Source of the DNA: Spirochaetota bacterium
GTDB taxonomy: Bacteria; Spirochaetota; UBA4802; JAKQUI01
Direction: 5' to 3'
DNA length: 64,000 nucleotides
Assembly: GCA_029562645.1 (NCBI GenBank)
Contig: JAKQUI010000048.1
Span: 372,001 to 436,000 of the forward strand
In this document: positions 43,699-52,831 of the stretch, in pieces
Layout of the letters: the number at the start of each line of letters is the position of its first letter
How positions within the stretch are numbered: the first letter of the stretch is position 1
The notes under the pieces: model-generated
Seen by the model: the letters and a program-made list of their open reading frames with translations, nothing else
Told to the model about the DNA's origin: nothing
Databases searched by the model: none
Position numbers and translations under genes: made by a program

Positions 43699-46458
43699 TC
43701 ACGTCACCCCGGCGGGTTTCACCTCGACCTTCTCCATGCGCAGCGACACCACCTTCGACACGCCGGGCTCCTCCATCGTGACCCCGTAAATCGACTCGCC
43801 GGTGCTCATCGTCTTCTTGTTGTGCGATACGATCACGAACTGCGTCTGCAGCGTGAACTCGCGCAGCATTTTAATGAAGCGCCCGATGTTCTGCTCGTCC
43901 AGCGGCGCGTCGATCTCGTCGAGGAAGCAGAAGGGAGACGGCTTCTCCATGTAGGTGGCGAACAGCAGCGCCACCGCGACCAGCGCCCGCTCGCCACCGG
44001 AGAGCAGGTCAATGCTCTTGGGCTTCTTGCCGGGCGGGCGCACCATGATCTCGATCCCGCTCTCGAGAACGTTCTCCGGGTCGGTGAGCTCCAGCGTCGC
44101 CTGGCCGCCCTCAAAGAGCTGCTTGAATATCTCCGAGAAATTTCTCCGTATGTCTATGTAGGTCTTGGTGAACATCTCGATCGAGGTTCGGTTGATGTCT
44201 TCGATGACCGAATAGATGTCGTCCCGCGCCTTTTCGATGTCGCGCTTCTGGTCGGTGTAATACTCGTAGCGCTTCTGGAGCCCCTTGTACTCCTCGATGG
44301 CCAGGTTGTTGATGGGACCCAGCGACTGTATCTCGCGCTTGAGGTCGGCAAGGCGGCGCTGGGTCTCGGCATGCGCGGCCTCGTCAATTTGCAGGGAGGC
44401 GAACTCTTCGATCTTCCGCTCGTATTCCGTCCAGAGGTATTCGCCGATCCCGTTCAGCTTGTAATCGACCTCGATGAGCGACTTGTCGAGATCGCCGATC
44501 CGCTCGACGATGCTCCTCAACCGGTCGGAGTCGCGCTTCGACAGCTGCTTGCGGTCCACGATGCTGCGGTCGAGGGTGTCGCGGTTTTTCACCAGCACGT
44601 TGATGTCCTCGACAAGGGTCTTGCTCTTTTCATTGAAGGCGACGATATTCCGCTCCCATTCCTCGATCTCGGCCTGCAGGTCCGTCATCAGCTTCGCGGT
44701 CTTGACGGAATCCTCGCGATACCCCGCGATCTGGCGTCGGATGTCGGCGATCTGCCCCTCGAGCGACTGGACGTTTTTCATCATCCAGTTGATCTCGCTT
44801 TCGTTTCGCGAGATCTCCTTTTCGAGCGCGCTCATGTCCTGGGCGAGCGTCTCGAGATCGCCCTGGTGGCGCTTGATGACGAGCTCGCTCGCGGAGATGC
44901 GGTCGCGCAGCGCGACGATGCGGTCCGCTTCGAGCTTCACGGCGCGGTCCAGCTCCTCCTTCTCGGCGTGGATGCCGGTTTTATCGAACAGGATCGAACG
45001 GAAGCCGTCCTCATAACCCTCGAAGCGGCCGATGTCGTCGGCGAGCCCGCGGACATCGACCGCCCGCAGCGTCACGACCGCGTCCGCGGCGCTTCCCGAC
45101 TCGACCTGCCCGATCGCGCGCTCGATGGCGCCCTCGAGCGACGCGAGACGCTCATCGATGCGCCGGCGCACCTCCTGGCGCTCGCTCTCGGAGCCGGTGA
45201 GCTCGGCCTTGCGCTGCTCGATCGCGTCGATGAGGCGCTTGAGGACCACCTCAATGCGGTTGCGCAGATCGCGCACGCGCCGCTCGCTCGCCTCGATGTC
45301 GGCCCGCGCCTGCTCGATGACGCCGCGCTCCTTCCGGATCCCCTCGTTCATCGCCGTGCGCGATTCCGAGAGCGCCGCCAGACGCGCGCGGTCCTCCTCG
45401 AGCGTTTTCGACAGCGCCTCGGCCGCGCGCCGGTTGTTCCCGATCTCCTCGGACAGCCCCTCCTCGACGCGAAGGCGCTCCTCCACCGTGCGCTCGATGG
45501 CCGCCAAGCGCTGCTTCTGCTCCTCGATGAGCCGCCGGTTCTTGCTCGACTTGTCGTCGATGTCCGTGACCCGGATGCGGAAGGTATGGAGCTCCTTGTC
45601 GAGCTCGAAGAGCTGGAGCTGGATGTCGTTCTTGTTCTTCTCGTCGCGCTCGTTCTCGGCCGAGATCGCGGAGACGCGCGAGGATATGGCCTCGCGCTCC
45701 ATCGTGCACCGCTCGATGTCGGCGCCCAGCTTTTCGCGGCGCGCGGCCAGCTCCCGCGCCTTCATCACGTTCAGGCGGACGTCGAGATCGGTGTGCTCGT
45801 TTTTCAGCTTCAGGTATTGCTTGGTCTTCTCGGCCTGGTTGGATTTTGCGTCGCGCTCGCGGGCGATTTCGGAGATGATGTCGTTGATGCGCTGGAGGTT
45901 GGCGTTGGTCTCCTCGAGCTTCTTGTGCGAATCGCGCCGCTGCATCTTGTAGCGCGAGATGCCGGCCGCCTCCTCGAAGATGTAGCGGCGGTCCTCGGCG
46001 CGCGTGGAGAGGATCATGTCGATTTTGCCCTGCTCCATGATGGAGTATGAGCTCTTGCCGATGCCCGTGTCCATGAACAGCTGCTCGATGTCTTTGAGCC
46101 GCACCGACGCCTTGTTGATGAGGTATTCGGATTCCCCGTCGCGAAATACGCGGCGCGTCACCACGACCGTATCGGAATCATACCCCAAAACCCGGCTGGC
46201 ATTGTCGATGGCCATGGTCACCTCGGCCACCGAGAGGGGCTTGCGCTGCTCGGTCCCGTTGAAGATGACGTCTTCCATCTTTTCGCCGCGGATGTTGCGC
46301 GCCTGCTTCTCTCCCAGCACCCACTTGAGCGCGTCGACGATGTTCGACTTCCCGCACCCGTTGGGGCCGACGATGACGGTCACGCCCGGCTCGAAGACGA
46401 CTTTGGTCTTGTCGGCGAATGACTTGAAGCCGAATATTTCCATCGATTTGAGACGCAT
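43699..46458 (-). CDS. smc: Chromosome segregation protein SMC (short form)
   Basis: Condensin ATPase that organises and segregates the chromosome. The N-terminal head has Walker A GPNGCGKSN (residues 32-40) and VTRRVFRDGESEYLINKASV. The C-terminal head has LLSGGERALVAVALLFA and Walker B FCFLDEIDAPLDEQN, so the ATPase is complete. The total of 919 residues is well below the usual 1150-1190. Between the coiled-coil arms (about 170-460 and 540-780) there is only a short stretch around GYEDGFRSILFDKTGIHAEK rather than a recognisable 150-200 residue SMC hinge. The Shine-Dalgarno is weak. No scpA or scpB is nearby. Confidence 0.93.
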   Translation of the reverse strand: MRLKSMEIFGFKSFADKTKVVFEPGVTVIVGPNGCGKSNIVDALKWVLGEKQARNIRGEKMEDVIFNGTEQRKPLSVAEVTMAIDNASRVLGYDSDTVVVTRRVFRDGESEYLINKASVRLKDIEQLFMDTGIGKSSYSIMEQGKIDMILSTRAEDRRYIFEEAAGISRYKMQRRDSHKKLEETNANLQRINDIISEIARERDAKSNQAEKTKQYLKLKNEHTDLDVRLNVMKARELAARREKLGADIERCTMEREAISSRVSAISAENERDEKNKNDIQLQLFELDKELHTFRIRVTDIDDKSSKNRRLIEEQKQRLAAIERTVEERLRVEEGLSEEIGNNRRAAEALSKTLEEDRARLAALSESRTAMNEGIRKERGVIEQARADIEASERRVRDLRNRIEVVLKRLIDAIEQRKAELTGSESERQEVRRRIDERLASLEGAIERAIGQVESGSAADAVVTLRAVDVRGLADDIGRFEGYEDGFRSILFDKTGIHAEKEELDRAVKLEADRIVALRDRISASELVIKRHQGDLETLAQDMSALEKEISRNESEINWMMKNVQSLEGQIADIRRQIAGYREDSVKTAKLMTDLQAEIEEWERNIVAFNEKSKTLVEDINVLVKNRDTLDRSIVDRKQLSKRDSDRLRSIVERIGDLDKSLIEVDYKLNGIGEYLWTEYERKIEEFASLQIDEAAHAETQRRLADLKREIQSLGPINNLAIEEYKGLQKRYEYYTDQKRDIEKARDDIYSVIEDINRTSIEMFTKTYIDIRRNFSEIFKQLFEGGQATLELTDPENVLESGIEIMVRPPGKKPKSIDLLSGGERALVAVALLFATYMEKPSPFCFLDEIDAPLDEQNIGRFIKMLREFTLQTQFVIVSHNKKTMSTGESIYGVTMEEPGVSKVVSLRMEKVEVKPAGVT

Positions 46459-46718
46459 CTCGCTTCGCCAGTTCCGTTAGTTGGTTGGTGTGCGCCAGGG
46501 GTGGGTGTCTCTGTGAAACAAACCCGCGCTGCATTCAGGTGCCGCCCCGCGCGATTTTCGGCAAGCACATTTTTCGCTTCCCGGCAAATATTCCGGGCAT
46601 GCGGCCTCGGGCGCGCCATTTTTTTCTTGTCAGGAGTCTTCGCCCTCCTAGCATTGTCTCACGTTTCTTCTTTAAAGGGATGTTGATAGCGATATTGCAG
46701 CAGACGAACGGACCCGGC

Positions 46719-47750
46719 ATGAAAGACACACTCGAAACATTGCAGACAAACACCCTGGCGGCCATACGGAGCGCGACAACTGCGGCGGAGCTCGAGGAGA
46801 TCCGCATCAGGGTGCTCGGACGCAAGGGCGAGCTCACCGGCATCCTGCGCGGCCTGGGGGGCCTCGCGCCGGAGGAGCGCGCCGCCGTCGGGAAGATATC
46901 CAACGAAATCAAGGCGGATATCGAAACGGCCCTCGGCGCAAAAAAGACCGACCTCGACGGCGCCGCCATCGGCGCGATGCTCGCCGAGGAATGGATCGAC
47001 GTGAGCCTCGCCGGACCCGCATCGTCGAAGCGTCCCGAGCGCGGGCACCTGCACCCCATCTCGCAGATCCAGTACGAGATCGAGGACATCTTCACCTCGA
47101 TGGGCTTCGAGATCCTCGACGGGCCCGAGGTGGAAACCGAGTACAACAACTTCGAGGCGCTCAACATCCCGGACCACCATCCCGCGCGCGACATGCAGGA
47201 CACCTTCTGGACCGAGGACGGCAATTTGCTGCGCACGCACACCTCGGCCATCCAGGTGCGCGGCATGGCGACGCACCGCCCGCCGTTTCGCGTGATCGGA
47301 CCCGGCCGCGTGTTCCGCTATGAATCCACCGACGCGTCCCATGAAAACACGTTCTACCAGATCGAGGGCATGATGGTGGACCGGAACATCTCGGTGGCCA
47401 ACCTCATCTACTTCATGAAGATCCTCCTCAAGGAAATCTTTCGCCGCGAGGTCACCATCCGCCTGCGCCCGGGCTACTTCCCCTTCGTGGAGCCCGGCTT
47501 CGAGCTGGACATCCACTGCCTCATCTGCGGCGGGGACGGCTGCAGCGTGTGCAAGCAGAGCGGCTGGGTGGAGCTCCTCCCCTGCGGGCTGGTGCACCCC
47601 AACGTGCTCCGCTACGGAAACATCGATCCCGCCGAGTGGTCGGGCTTCGCCTTCGGACTGGGCCTCAACCGGCTGGTGATGATGCGCTACGGCATCAACG
47701 ACATCCGCCACTTCCTGAGCGGAGATCTGCGCTTCCTCTATCAATTCTAA
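46719..47750 (+). CDS. pheS: Phenylalanine-tRNA ligase alpha subunit
   Basis: Catalytic subunit of the class II synthetase that charges tRNA-Phe. The 343 residues match the family. An N-terminal coiled coil (LEEIRIRVLGRKGELTGILR) precedes the catalytic core with motif 2 (GRVFRYESTDASHENTFYQI) and motif 3 (GFAFGLGLNRLVMMRYGI), and the phenylalanine-site segment LRPGYFPFVEPGFE. The ATG at 46719 fits the family N-terminus, but no good ribosome site precedes it; an in-frame ATG at 46680 would add 13 residues. The 260-base gap back to smc shows no clear promoter. pheT follows after 13 bases. Confidence 0.95.
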   Translation: MKDTLETLQTNTLAAIRSATTAAELEEIRIRVLGRKGELTGILRGLGGLAPEERAAVGKISNEIKADIETALGAKKTDLDGAAIGAMLAEEWIDVSLAGPASSKRPERGHLHPISQIQYEIEDIFTSMGFEILDGPEVETEYNNFEALNIPDHHPARDMQDTFWTEDGNLLRTHTSAIQVRGMATHRPPFRVIGPGRVFRYESTDASHENTFYQIEGMMVDRNISVANLIYFMKILLKEIFRREVTIRLRPGYFPFVEPGFELDIHCLICGGDGCSVCKQSGWVELLPCGLVHPNVLRYGNIDPAEWSGFAFGLGLNRLVMMRYGINDIRHFLSGDLRFLYQF

Positions 47751-47763
47751 CGGCAGGTGACCC

Positions 47764-50160
47764 ATGTGGCTCTCGCTTAACATCATCAGGGACATGGTCG
47801 ATCTCGACGGCATCGCACCGGAGGAGATCGCCGCGCGACTCACCATGGCCACTGCAGAGATCGACGGGATCGATGCCGTGAACCGCCATTTCGAGACGGT
47901 CGTCACGGCGAAGATCATCGACGTGATGAAGCACCCCAACGCCGACAAGCTCACGGTCTGCGATCTCGACGCCGGGAAGGAGAAGCTCACTGTCGTCTGC
48001 GGCGCGCCCAATCACAAAAAAGGCGACATCGTCGCGCTCGCGACCGTGGGCACGAAGCTCTCCGAGGAATTCACGGTCACGGAGACGAAGGTGCGCGGCG
48101 TCAACTCGCCCGGGATGCTCTGCTCAGAGAAGGAACTCGGCCTCTCCGACGACCACAGCGGCATCATGATTTTTCCGGCGGACACGCCCATCGGCGTCCC
48201 GCTCTCACGGCTCTATCCGGACCGGGTGGACGTACGCCTGGAGATCGACAACAAGTCCATCACGCACCGTCCGGACCTGTGGTGCCATGCGGGCTTCGCG
48301 CGCGAGATCGCCGCGCTCTTCGGCCGCGCATTCAAGCACCCGGTCGACCTTTCGATCGCGAAAACGTTTACGAACTCCGAACCGCTGACGGTGACCATAC
48401 ACGCGCCCGAGGCCGCGCCGCGATACTGCGGACTGGTCGTCAAGAACATCCGCATCGAAGAATCGCCGGAATGGCTCAAGAGCCGCGTGTCGGCGATCGG
48501 CATGCGGCCCATCAACAATGTCGTGGACGTGACCAATTACGTGATGGCGGAGATCGGCGAGCCGATGCACGCTTTCGACCGGAAAAAACTGCGCGGGAAC
48601 GAGATCATCGTCCGCACCGCGACCGACGGCGAGCCCATGAAAACGCTCGACGAGCAGGAGCACACGCTCACGGCACACGACGTGGTGATCGCCGACGCGG
48701 GCGGCCCGATCGCGCTGGCCGGGGTGATGGGCGGCGGCGACAGCGAGATCGACGATGCCACCACCGAAATCGTGCTCGAGGCCGCGAACTTCAACCCCGT
48801 GAACATACGCCGCACCGCGAACCGGTATGGCCTGCGCACCGAGGCCGCCATCCGCTTCGAGAAGTCCCTCGACCCGGAGATCTGCCCGGCAGCGATCGTT
48901 CGCTGCTATGAGCTCATCAAGCGCCTGGTCCCCGAGGCTGAGGCCGTCACCGAAATCGTCGACGCCTATCCCCGTAAACACTCGGAAAACAGAATCGAGA
49001 CGTCGAGCGCGTTCATCAGAAAGAAGCTCGGGCAGGATATCGACGACGCGCGGATCACCGGCATCCTCTCGTCGCTCGGTTTTGGCGTGCGCGACAGCGG
49101 CGGTGATCTCGACATTACGGCGCCCACCTACCGATCGACCAAGGACGTCTCCATACCCGACGATATCGTGGAGGAGGTGGGGCGCATCTTCGGCTACGAC
49201 AATATCACCCCCGTTCCCCCGATGGTGCCCTGCGCGGCGCCGGCCCGCAATGAGTTCCGACTGTTCGAGCGGCGCCTCAAGACGATACTCTCGCGCGACT
49301 ACGGGCTCACGGAGGTGAGCAACTACTCCTTCGTCGGCGAGGCCCCCCTCGCGGCGCTGGACCTGGACGAGGGTCTGGAGCTTCGCCTGCGCAATCCTCT
49401 CTCGCAGGAGCAGGACCGACTCCGCCGCTCGCTCGTCCCGAACATCGTGGGGAATATCGCATTCAACCAGCGCTACAGCGACGCGTTTCGCTTCTTCGAG
49501 CTGGGGCGGGTGTATATCAAGAAGTCGCGCACGGATGCGGAACTGGCCAGCGAACAAACGCGCATCACCGGCTGCGTGTATGCGAAGACGCCCGCATCAC
49601 CGCTCTTCTACGACGCGCGCACGGCCCTCACCGGGCTCATCGGCGAGCTTCGGATCAGGGGCGTTCAACTCAGGCCAATCGACTCGGGCCTCCCGCCCTA
49701 TGCGCATCCCGGGCGGAGCCTCGAGATCGTGATTGAGGGCAAACACGCGGGGCTCGTCTTCGAGCTCCATCCCGCCGTTCGCCAGCGCTTCGACATCGCC
49801 GGTCAGGCGGCGCTGTTCGACGTGAGCGTCGACCAGCTCTTCGCGGCGAAAAAGCTCGAGCGCTCGTTTACGGAGCTGCGAAAATATCCGGACGTCCCGT
49901 TCGAGCTGTCGCTCATCGCGGACCGCTTCGCCTATGCCGAGGAGATTTGCGCGATCGCCGCGAAGAGCAGCCGCGAGTTCGTCCGGGACGCATCGGTGGT
50001 ATCGGTCTATTCGGGCGAGCAGATCCCCGCGGGCAAGAAGTCCGTTTCCGTGCGGGTGGTCTTCGCGGCGCAGGACCGGACGCTAGCTCCGGAGGAGATC
50101 GAGAAGCTGCAGAAGGGCGTCATCGACGCGCTGGGGAAGAAGGGGTACGCATTGCGGTAA
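47764..50160 (+). CDS. pheT: Phenylalanine-tRNA ligase beta subunit
   Basis: Second subunit of the heterotetrameric synthetase; it carries tRNA-binding and editing domains. The 798 residues are of bacterial length. The N-terminal EMAP/tRNA-binding fold is clear (HPNADKLTVCDLDAGKEKL, VCGAPNHKKGDIVALATVG, GVNSPGMLCSEKELGL), then the B3/B4 editing region (NNVVDVTNYVMAEIGEPMHA, VMGGGDSEIDD), B5 with IRFEKSLDPE, the catalytic-like core (ELRLRNPLSQEQDRLRRSLV), and the C-terminal anticodon-binding fold (YPDVPFELSLIAD). AGGTGA lies 4-5 bases before the ATG. It abuts the convergent CYTH gene with no spacer. Confidence 0.96.
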   Translation: MWLSLNIIRDMVDLDGIAPEEIAARLTMATAEIDGIDAVNRHFETVVTAKIIDVMKHPNADKLTVCDLDAGKEKLTVVCGAPNHKKGDIVALATVGTKLSEEFTVTETKVRGVNSPGMLCSEKELGLSDDHSGIMIFPADTPIGVPLSRLYPDRVDVRLEIDNKSITHRPDLWCHAGFAREIAALFGRAFKHPVDLSIAKTFTNSEPLTVTIHAPEAAPRYCGLVVKNIRIEESPEWLKSRVSAIGMRPINNVVDVTNYVMAEIGEPMHAFDRKKLRGNEIIVRTATDGEPMKTLDEQEHTLTAHDVVIADAGGPIALAGVMGGGDSEIDDATTEIVLEAANFNPVNIRRTANRYGLRTEAAIRFEKSLDPEICPAAIVRCYELIKRLVPEAEAVTEIVDAYPRKHSENRIETSSAFIRKKLGQDIDDARITGILSSLGFGVRDSGGDLDITAPTYRSTKDVSIPDDIVEEVGRIFGYDNITPVPPMVPCAAPARNEFRLFERRLKTILSRDYGLTEVSNYSFVGEAPLAALDLDEGLELRLRNPLSQEQDRLRRSLVPNIVGNIAFNQRYSDAFRFFELGRVYIKKSRTDAELASEQTRITGCVYAKTPASPLFYDARTALTGLIGELRIRGVQLRPIDSGLPPYAHPGRSLEIVIEGKHAGLVFELHPAVRQRFDIAGQAALFDVSVDQLFAAKKLERSFTELRKYPDVPFELSLIADRFAYAEEICAIAAKSSREFVRDASVVSVYSGEQIPAGKKSVSVRVVFAAQDRTLAPEEIEKLQKGVIDALGKKGYALR

Positions 50161-50685
50161 TCACGTCGCCCGCCGCTCCATCACGAGGTCCAGATACGAA
50201 CGCCGCTCGAAGCGCTCCAGCCCCAGCTCGGCGGCCAGGCGAAACAGCTCATCCTCGATCGCGACGCGCTCCATTCCTTTCCTCTCGAGCTCCACGAACG
50301 TCCCCGCACCGGCGACATCGTCGAAGCACACCTCGACATCGCCCAGCTGATACACCGAGCGCCGCTTCTCGACCCGGTCGGTCACGGAAAAGCCGAGGCG
50401 CACCAGTATCTCCTCCATGCCGTCGGCGTCGTCGATGACGACCTCGCGCTCGTAGCGGCTCTTCGCGCGCTCGCCGATCTTCGGGCCCTTGCAGGTGAGG
50501 ACGAACCGCCCGTCCACCGCGCGGATCCGGAGCGCCTCGTCGGTCGCGCCGAAATCGCGCGCGGGGTGGTTGAAGTAGATGTCGCGCTCGACCGAATCGC
50601 GCACGAAGCGCCCGCCCCGGTCGATCACCGTCGCCCGCACCCGGGCGAGATCGTCGCAGTACGCCTTGATCTCTATCTCGAGCAT
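50161..50685 (-). CDS. CYTH-domain protein (class IV adenylate cyclase / triphosphate-tunnel type)
   Basis: A 174-residue protein with the CYTH signature EIEIKA (residues 3-8) and the charged strands that line the triphosphate tunnel (DEALRIRAVDGRFVLTCKGP, RYEREVVIDD, RRSVYQLGDVEVCFDDVAG, TFVELERKG). Members bind triphosphates and divalent metal; bacterial ones are class IV adenylate cyclases, tripolyphosphatases or thiamine triphosphatases. The size and the xExExK start fit CyaB-type proteins, but the reaction cannot be told from sequence. AGG lies about 9 bases before the ATG, and the gene starts 7 bases after the GerMN gene stop, so the two are probably co-transcribed. Confidence 0.9.
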   Translation of the reverse strand: MLEIEIKAYCDDLARVRATVIDRGGRFVRDSVERDIYFNHPARDFGATDEALRIRAVDGRFVLTCKGPKIGERAKSRYEREVVIDDADGMEEILVRLGFSVTDRVEKRRSVYQLGDVEVCFDDVAGAGTFVELERKGMERVAIEDELFRLAAELGLERFERRSYLDLVMERRAT

Positions 50686-50692
50686 GGAGAAC

Positions 50693-51460
50693 CTACCGGT
50701 GCCGCCGAAGCGCGCCGCCCACCGAGAGGCCGTCGCCGCCGAGAAAGCGCCGCTTCTTTCCGTTTACGGTGATTTCGACCGCCTTCACGCCGTCGAATTG
50801 CGTGGCGGTGTACACGATCTGGTCGATGCGATTGAGCAGGATACTCCCGTTCGCGTTCTCCTCGATCGCGCCGTTGACGTCGATAACGGCGGTCCCGTTG
50901 GCCACGCGCACCGAATTGACCCGCAGGTTTTTCGGGACCGCGCTCAGGAGTCCCTGGCGCTCCTCGCGCGCGCTGGGGCCCTTGGCCAGCTCGCGGATGG
51001 CGTCGCGCACCGGTTCGCGCGTTTCAATGCTTCGCCCGACCGTCGTGAGCGTGAGCTTCTCGGTCTTCTCATTGAACGCATACAAAAACAGTTTGATGGC
51101 GCGCTTCTCCGCGACGGGCGCGCCGGGATCGGCCGTTCGACTCCCATCGTCCGAACGCGCCGTCTGCTCCTTGCCTGAATTATCGGCGGACGCCGCGGGG
51201 CGCGAATCCTTCGTCTCCGTTTTCTTTCCGCGATCGAGTTGCCCGATGATGCCCCGCTCCCCGATCTGCCGGTTGACGAGAAACAGGATCACGATGAGGA
51301 GCACCATGATGATGGCGACATAGAGGGGCGTGTATGATCGCGCCGGCGGCGCCGCCGGTTTCCCCGCGGTCTTTTTTGTCGCGGTCTTCTTCGCCGCGCC
51401 CGTCGTCTTCCGCGCCGAGGCCGTTTTTTTCTTCGGTCCGCCCGCTTGCTTCTTTGGCAT
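50693..51460 (-). CDS. GerMN-domain membrane protein with histone-H1-like N-terminus
   Basis: A 255-residue protein. Residues 1-40 are a Lys/Ala/Thr-rich tail (KKKTASARKTTGAAKKTATK) like the arms of histone H1 and bacterial H1-like proteins. One membrane helix follows (about 46-64, YVAIIMVLLIVILFLV), then a disordered acidic/Ser linker and a GerMN domain (about 118-245; AIKLFLYAFNEKTEKLTL, PVRDAIRELAKGPSAREE, GLLSAVPKNLRVNSVRVANG). GerMN domains occur in spore-germination and peptidoglycan-associated lipoproteins. The topology places the basic tail in the cytoplasm and GerMN outside. GGTGG precedes the ATG. No spore genes are seen, so the role is probably at the cell wall. Confidence 0.82.
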   Translation of the reverse strand: MPKKQAGGPKKKTASARKTTGAAKKTATKKTAGKPAAPPARSYTPLYVAIIMVLLIVILFLVNRQIGERGIIGQLDRGKKTETKDSRPAASADNSGKEQTARSDDGSRTADPGAPVAEKRAIKLFLYAFNEKTEKLTLTTVGRSIETREPVRDAIRELAKGPSAREERQGLLSAVPKNLRVNSVRVANGTAVIDVNGAIEENANGSILLNRIDQIVYTATQFDGVKAVEITVNGKKRRFLGGDGLSVGGALRRHR

Positions 51461-51605
51461 GATCCACCCGCCCCGTTTCGATCCCGGCGCGCAATCGCTC
51501 CGGCTTGATGTATCATTCGGTCATGCGGACCATCGGCATAGCAGAAAATCGCCCGCATGCAAAAAAAATCTTGATGAATTCCCCGCGCTGCCCCCACATG
51601 CGGGC

Positions 51606-51974
51606 ATGGAACCGACGCCCATTTCCCTGCAGCCCGACGCGCTCTGGACGGTCCTCGCTCGCGACGAGGGGCATTGGCGCATGGGCGTCTATCGTCCCGA
51701 CGCCGCCGCGCCCGAGGACATCGACACGCTCGAGCGCCACACCTGCCCGGAGCTCTTCATCGCCGTTGGCGGGCGCGTCGGTCTTCTGCTCGCCGACGAA
51801 ACGCGCGAGCGCGTCATCGCCCTGCACGCGGGCGAGGCCTTGCTGGTCGAGGACTTCCATAACGGCTTTCGCATCGACGAGTGCGCCTACTTCGTCGTGA
51901 TCGAGCGCACCTCGTTTACGACCCACTATCGCGATCGCGCGACCGGCGCCATCACCCGGACGGTCCAGGTATGA
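51606..51974 (+). CDS. Small cupin-fold-like protein
   Basis: A 122-residue cytoplasmic protein. The middle (CPELFIAVGGRVGLLLADET, ALHAGEALLVEDFHNGF) has the strand pattern of a single cupin barrel, but the metal-binding His/Glu sets are only partly present, so enzymatic activity is doubtful. The chosen ATG at 51606 has only a weak ribosome site; the longer frame upstream runs antisense to the GerMN gene. Its stop overlaps the aroE start as ATGA, showing translational coupling. The function and its reason for standing next to aroE are unknown. Confidence 0.65.
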   Translation: MEPTPISLQPDALWTVLARDEGHWRMGVYRPDAAAPEDIDTLERHTCPELFIAVGGRVGLLLADETRERVIALHAGEALLVEDFHNGFRIDECAYFVVIERTSFTTHYRDRATGAITRTVQV

Positions 51975-52831
51975 CGATCTCCGCCTCGACCGCGCTGTAT
52001 GGAATTTTCGGCAATCCCGTCGGCCACTCGCTCTCGCCGGCCATGCACAATGCCGCCTTTTTAGCGCGGGGCGTCGATGCGGTCTACCTGGCCTTCCAGC
52101 CGCAGGACGCGGCGGCGGCGGTCGCGGCGATGCGCGCCATCGGCATGCGCGGCGCGAGCGTGACCATTCCGTTTAAGACCGACATGCTGCGCCTGGTCGA
52201 TTCGGTCGATCCGCTGGCGCGCGACATCGGCTCCGTGAACACCCTGGCCAATCACGGCGGCGTCATCACCGGCTACAACACCGACGGCGGCGGGGCGCTC
52301 CGCGCCCTTCGCGCGGCCGGCATTACCGTCGCGGGCTCCCTCGCGCTGGTGTTGGGTAACGGCGGCTCGGCGCGTGCGATTGCGCATGCGCTTCTCGCGG
52401 AAAAGGCGCTGGTAACCATTGCGGGGCGGTCCCTGGAGCGCGTGCGGCCCCTTGCCGACGATCTCCGCGCGACCCACGGCGGCGTCTCCACCGCGCTCAT
52501 CGGCGACATCACGCCCGAGGCCGCCGCGCGCTACGCGATCATCATCAACACCACCCCGGTCGGGATGACGCCCGACACCGAGCGCATACCCATCGACGCG
52601 GAGCTCATCCGATCGCACCATACGGTGTTCGACATCGTGTACAGCCCGCACGAGACCCGCCTCCTGCGCGCGGCGCGTGACCGGAACGCGCGGACCGTTC
52701 ATGGCATCGAGATGCTCCTGCACCAGGGCGCGCTCCAGTTCGAGCTGTGGACGAGGACCCCGGCGCCGCTGGACGTCATGCGCGACGCCCTCATGGGCGC
52801 CCTCGAGTCGCGCGCGTCCGCCCCGCGATGA
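51971..52831 (+). CDS. aroE: Shikimate dehydrogenase
   Basis: NADP-dependent reduction of 3-dehydroshikimate to shikimate in aromatic amino-acid synthesis. The 286 residues match the family. The shikimate site has GNPVGHSLSPAMHNAAF and SVNTLANHGGVITGYNTDGG; the catalytic Lys is in VTIPFKTDML; the nucleotide site is LVLGNGGSARAIAHAL; and NTTPVGMTP and HGIEMLLHQGALQFELW are the usual end motifs. It is joined by four-base overlaps to the cupin-like gene before and folC after. No other aro genes are in the window. Confidence 0.96.
   Translation: MTISASTALYGIFGNPVGHSLSPAMHNAAFLARGVDAVYLAFQPQDAAAAVAAMRAIGMRGASVTIPFKTDMLRLVDSVDPLARDIGSVNTLANHGGVITGYNTDGGGALRALRAAGITVAGSLALVLGNGGSARAIAHALLAEKALVTIAGRSLERVRPLADDLRATHGGVSTALIGDITPEAAARYAIIINTTPVGMTPDTERIPIDAELIRSHHTVFDIVYSPHETRLLRAARDRNARTVHGIEMLLHQGALQFELWTRTPAPLDVMRDALMGALESRASAPR

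Noticed and set aside
43822-46050. Long plus-strand open frame opposite smc
   Set aside because: Leu/Val/Asp-rich antisense shadow of the SMC coiled coil.
46459-46718. Attenuator or T-box leader in front of pheST
   Set aside because: I found no T-box sequence, no Phe-rich leader peptide and no terminator-antiterminator pair; only a weak AGGAG/CTCCT stem.
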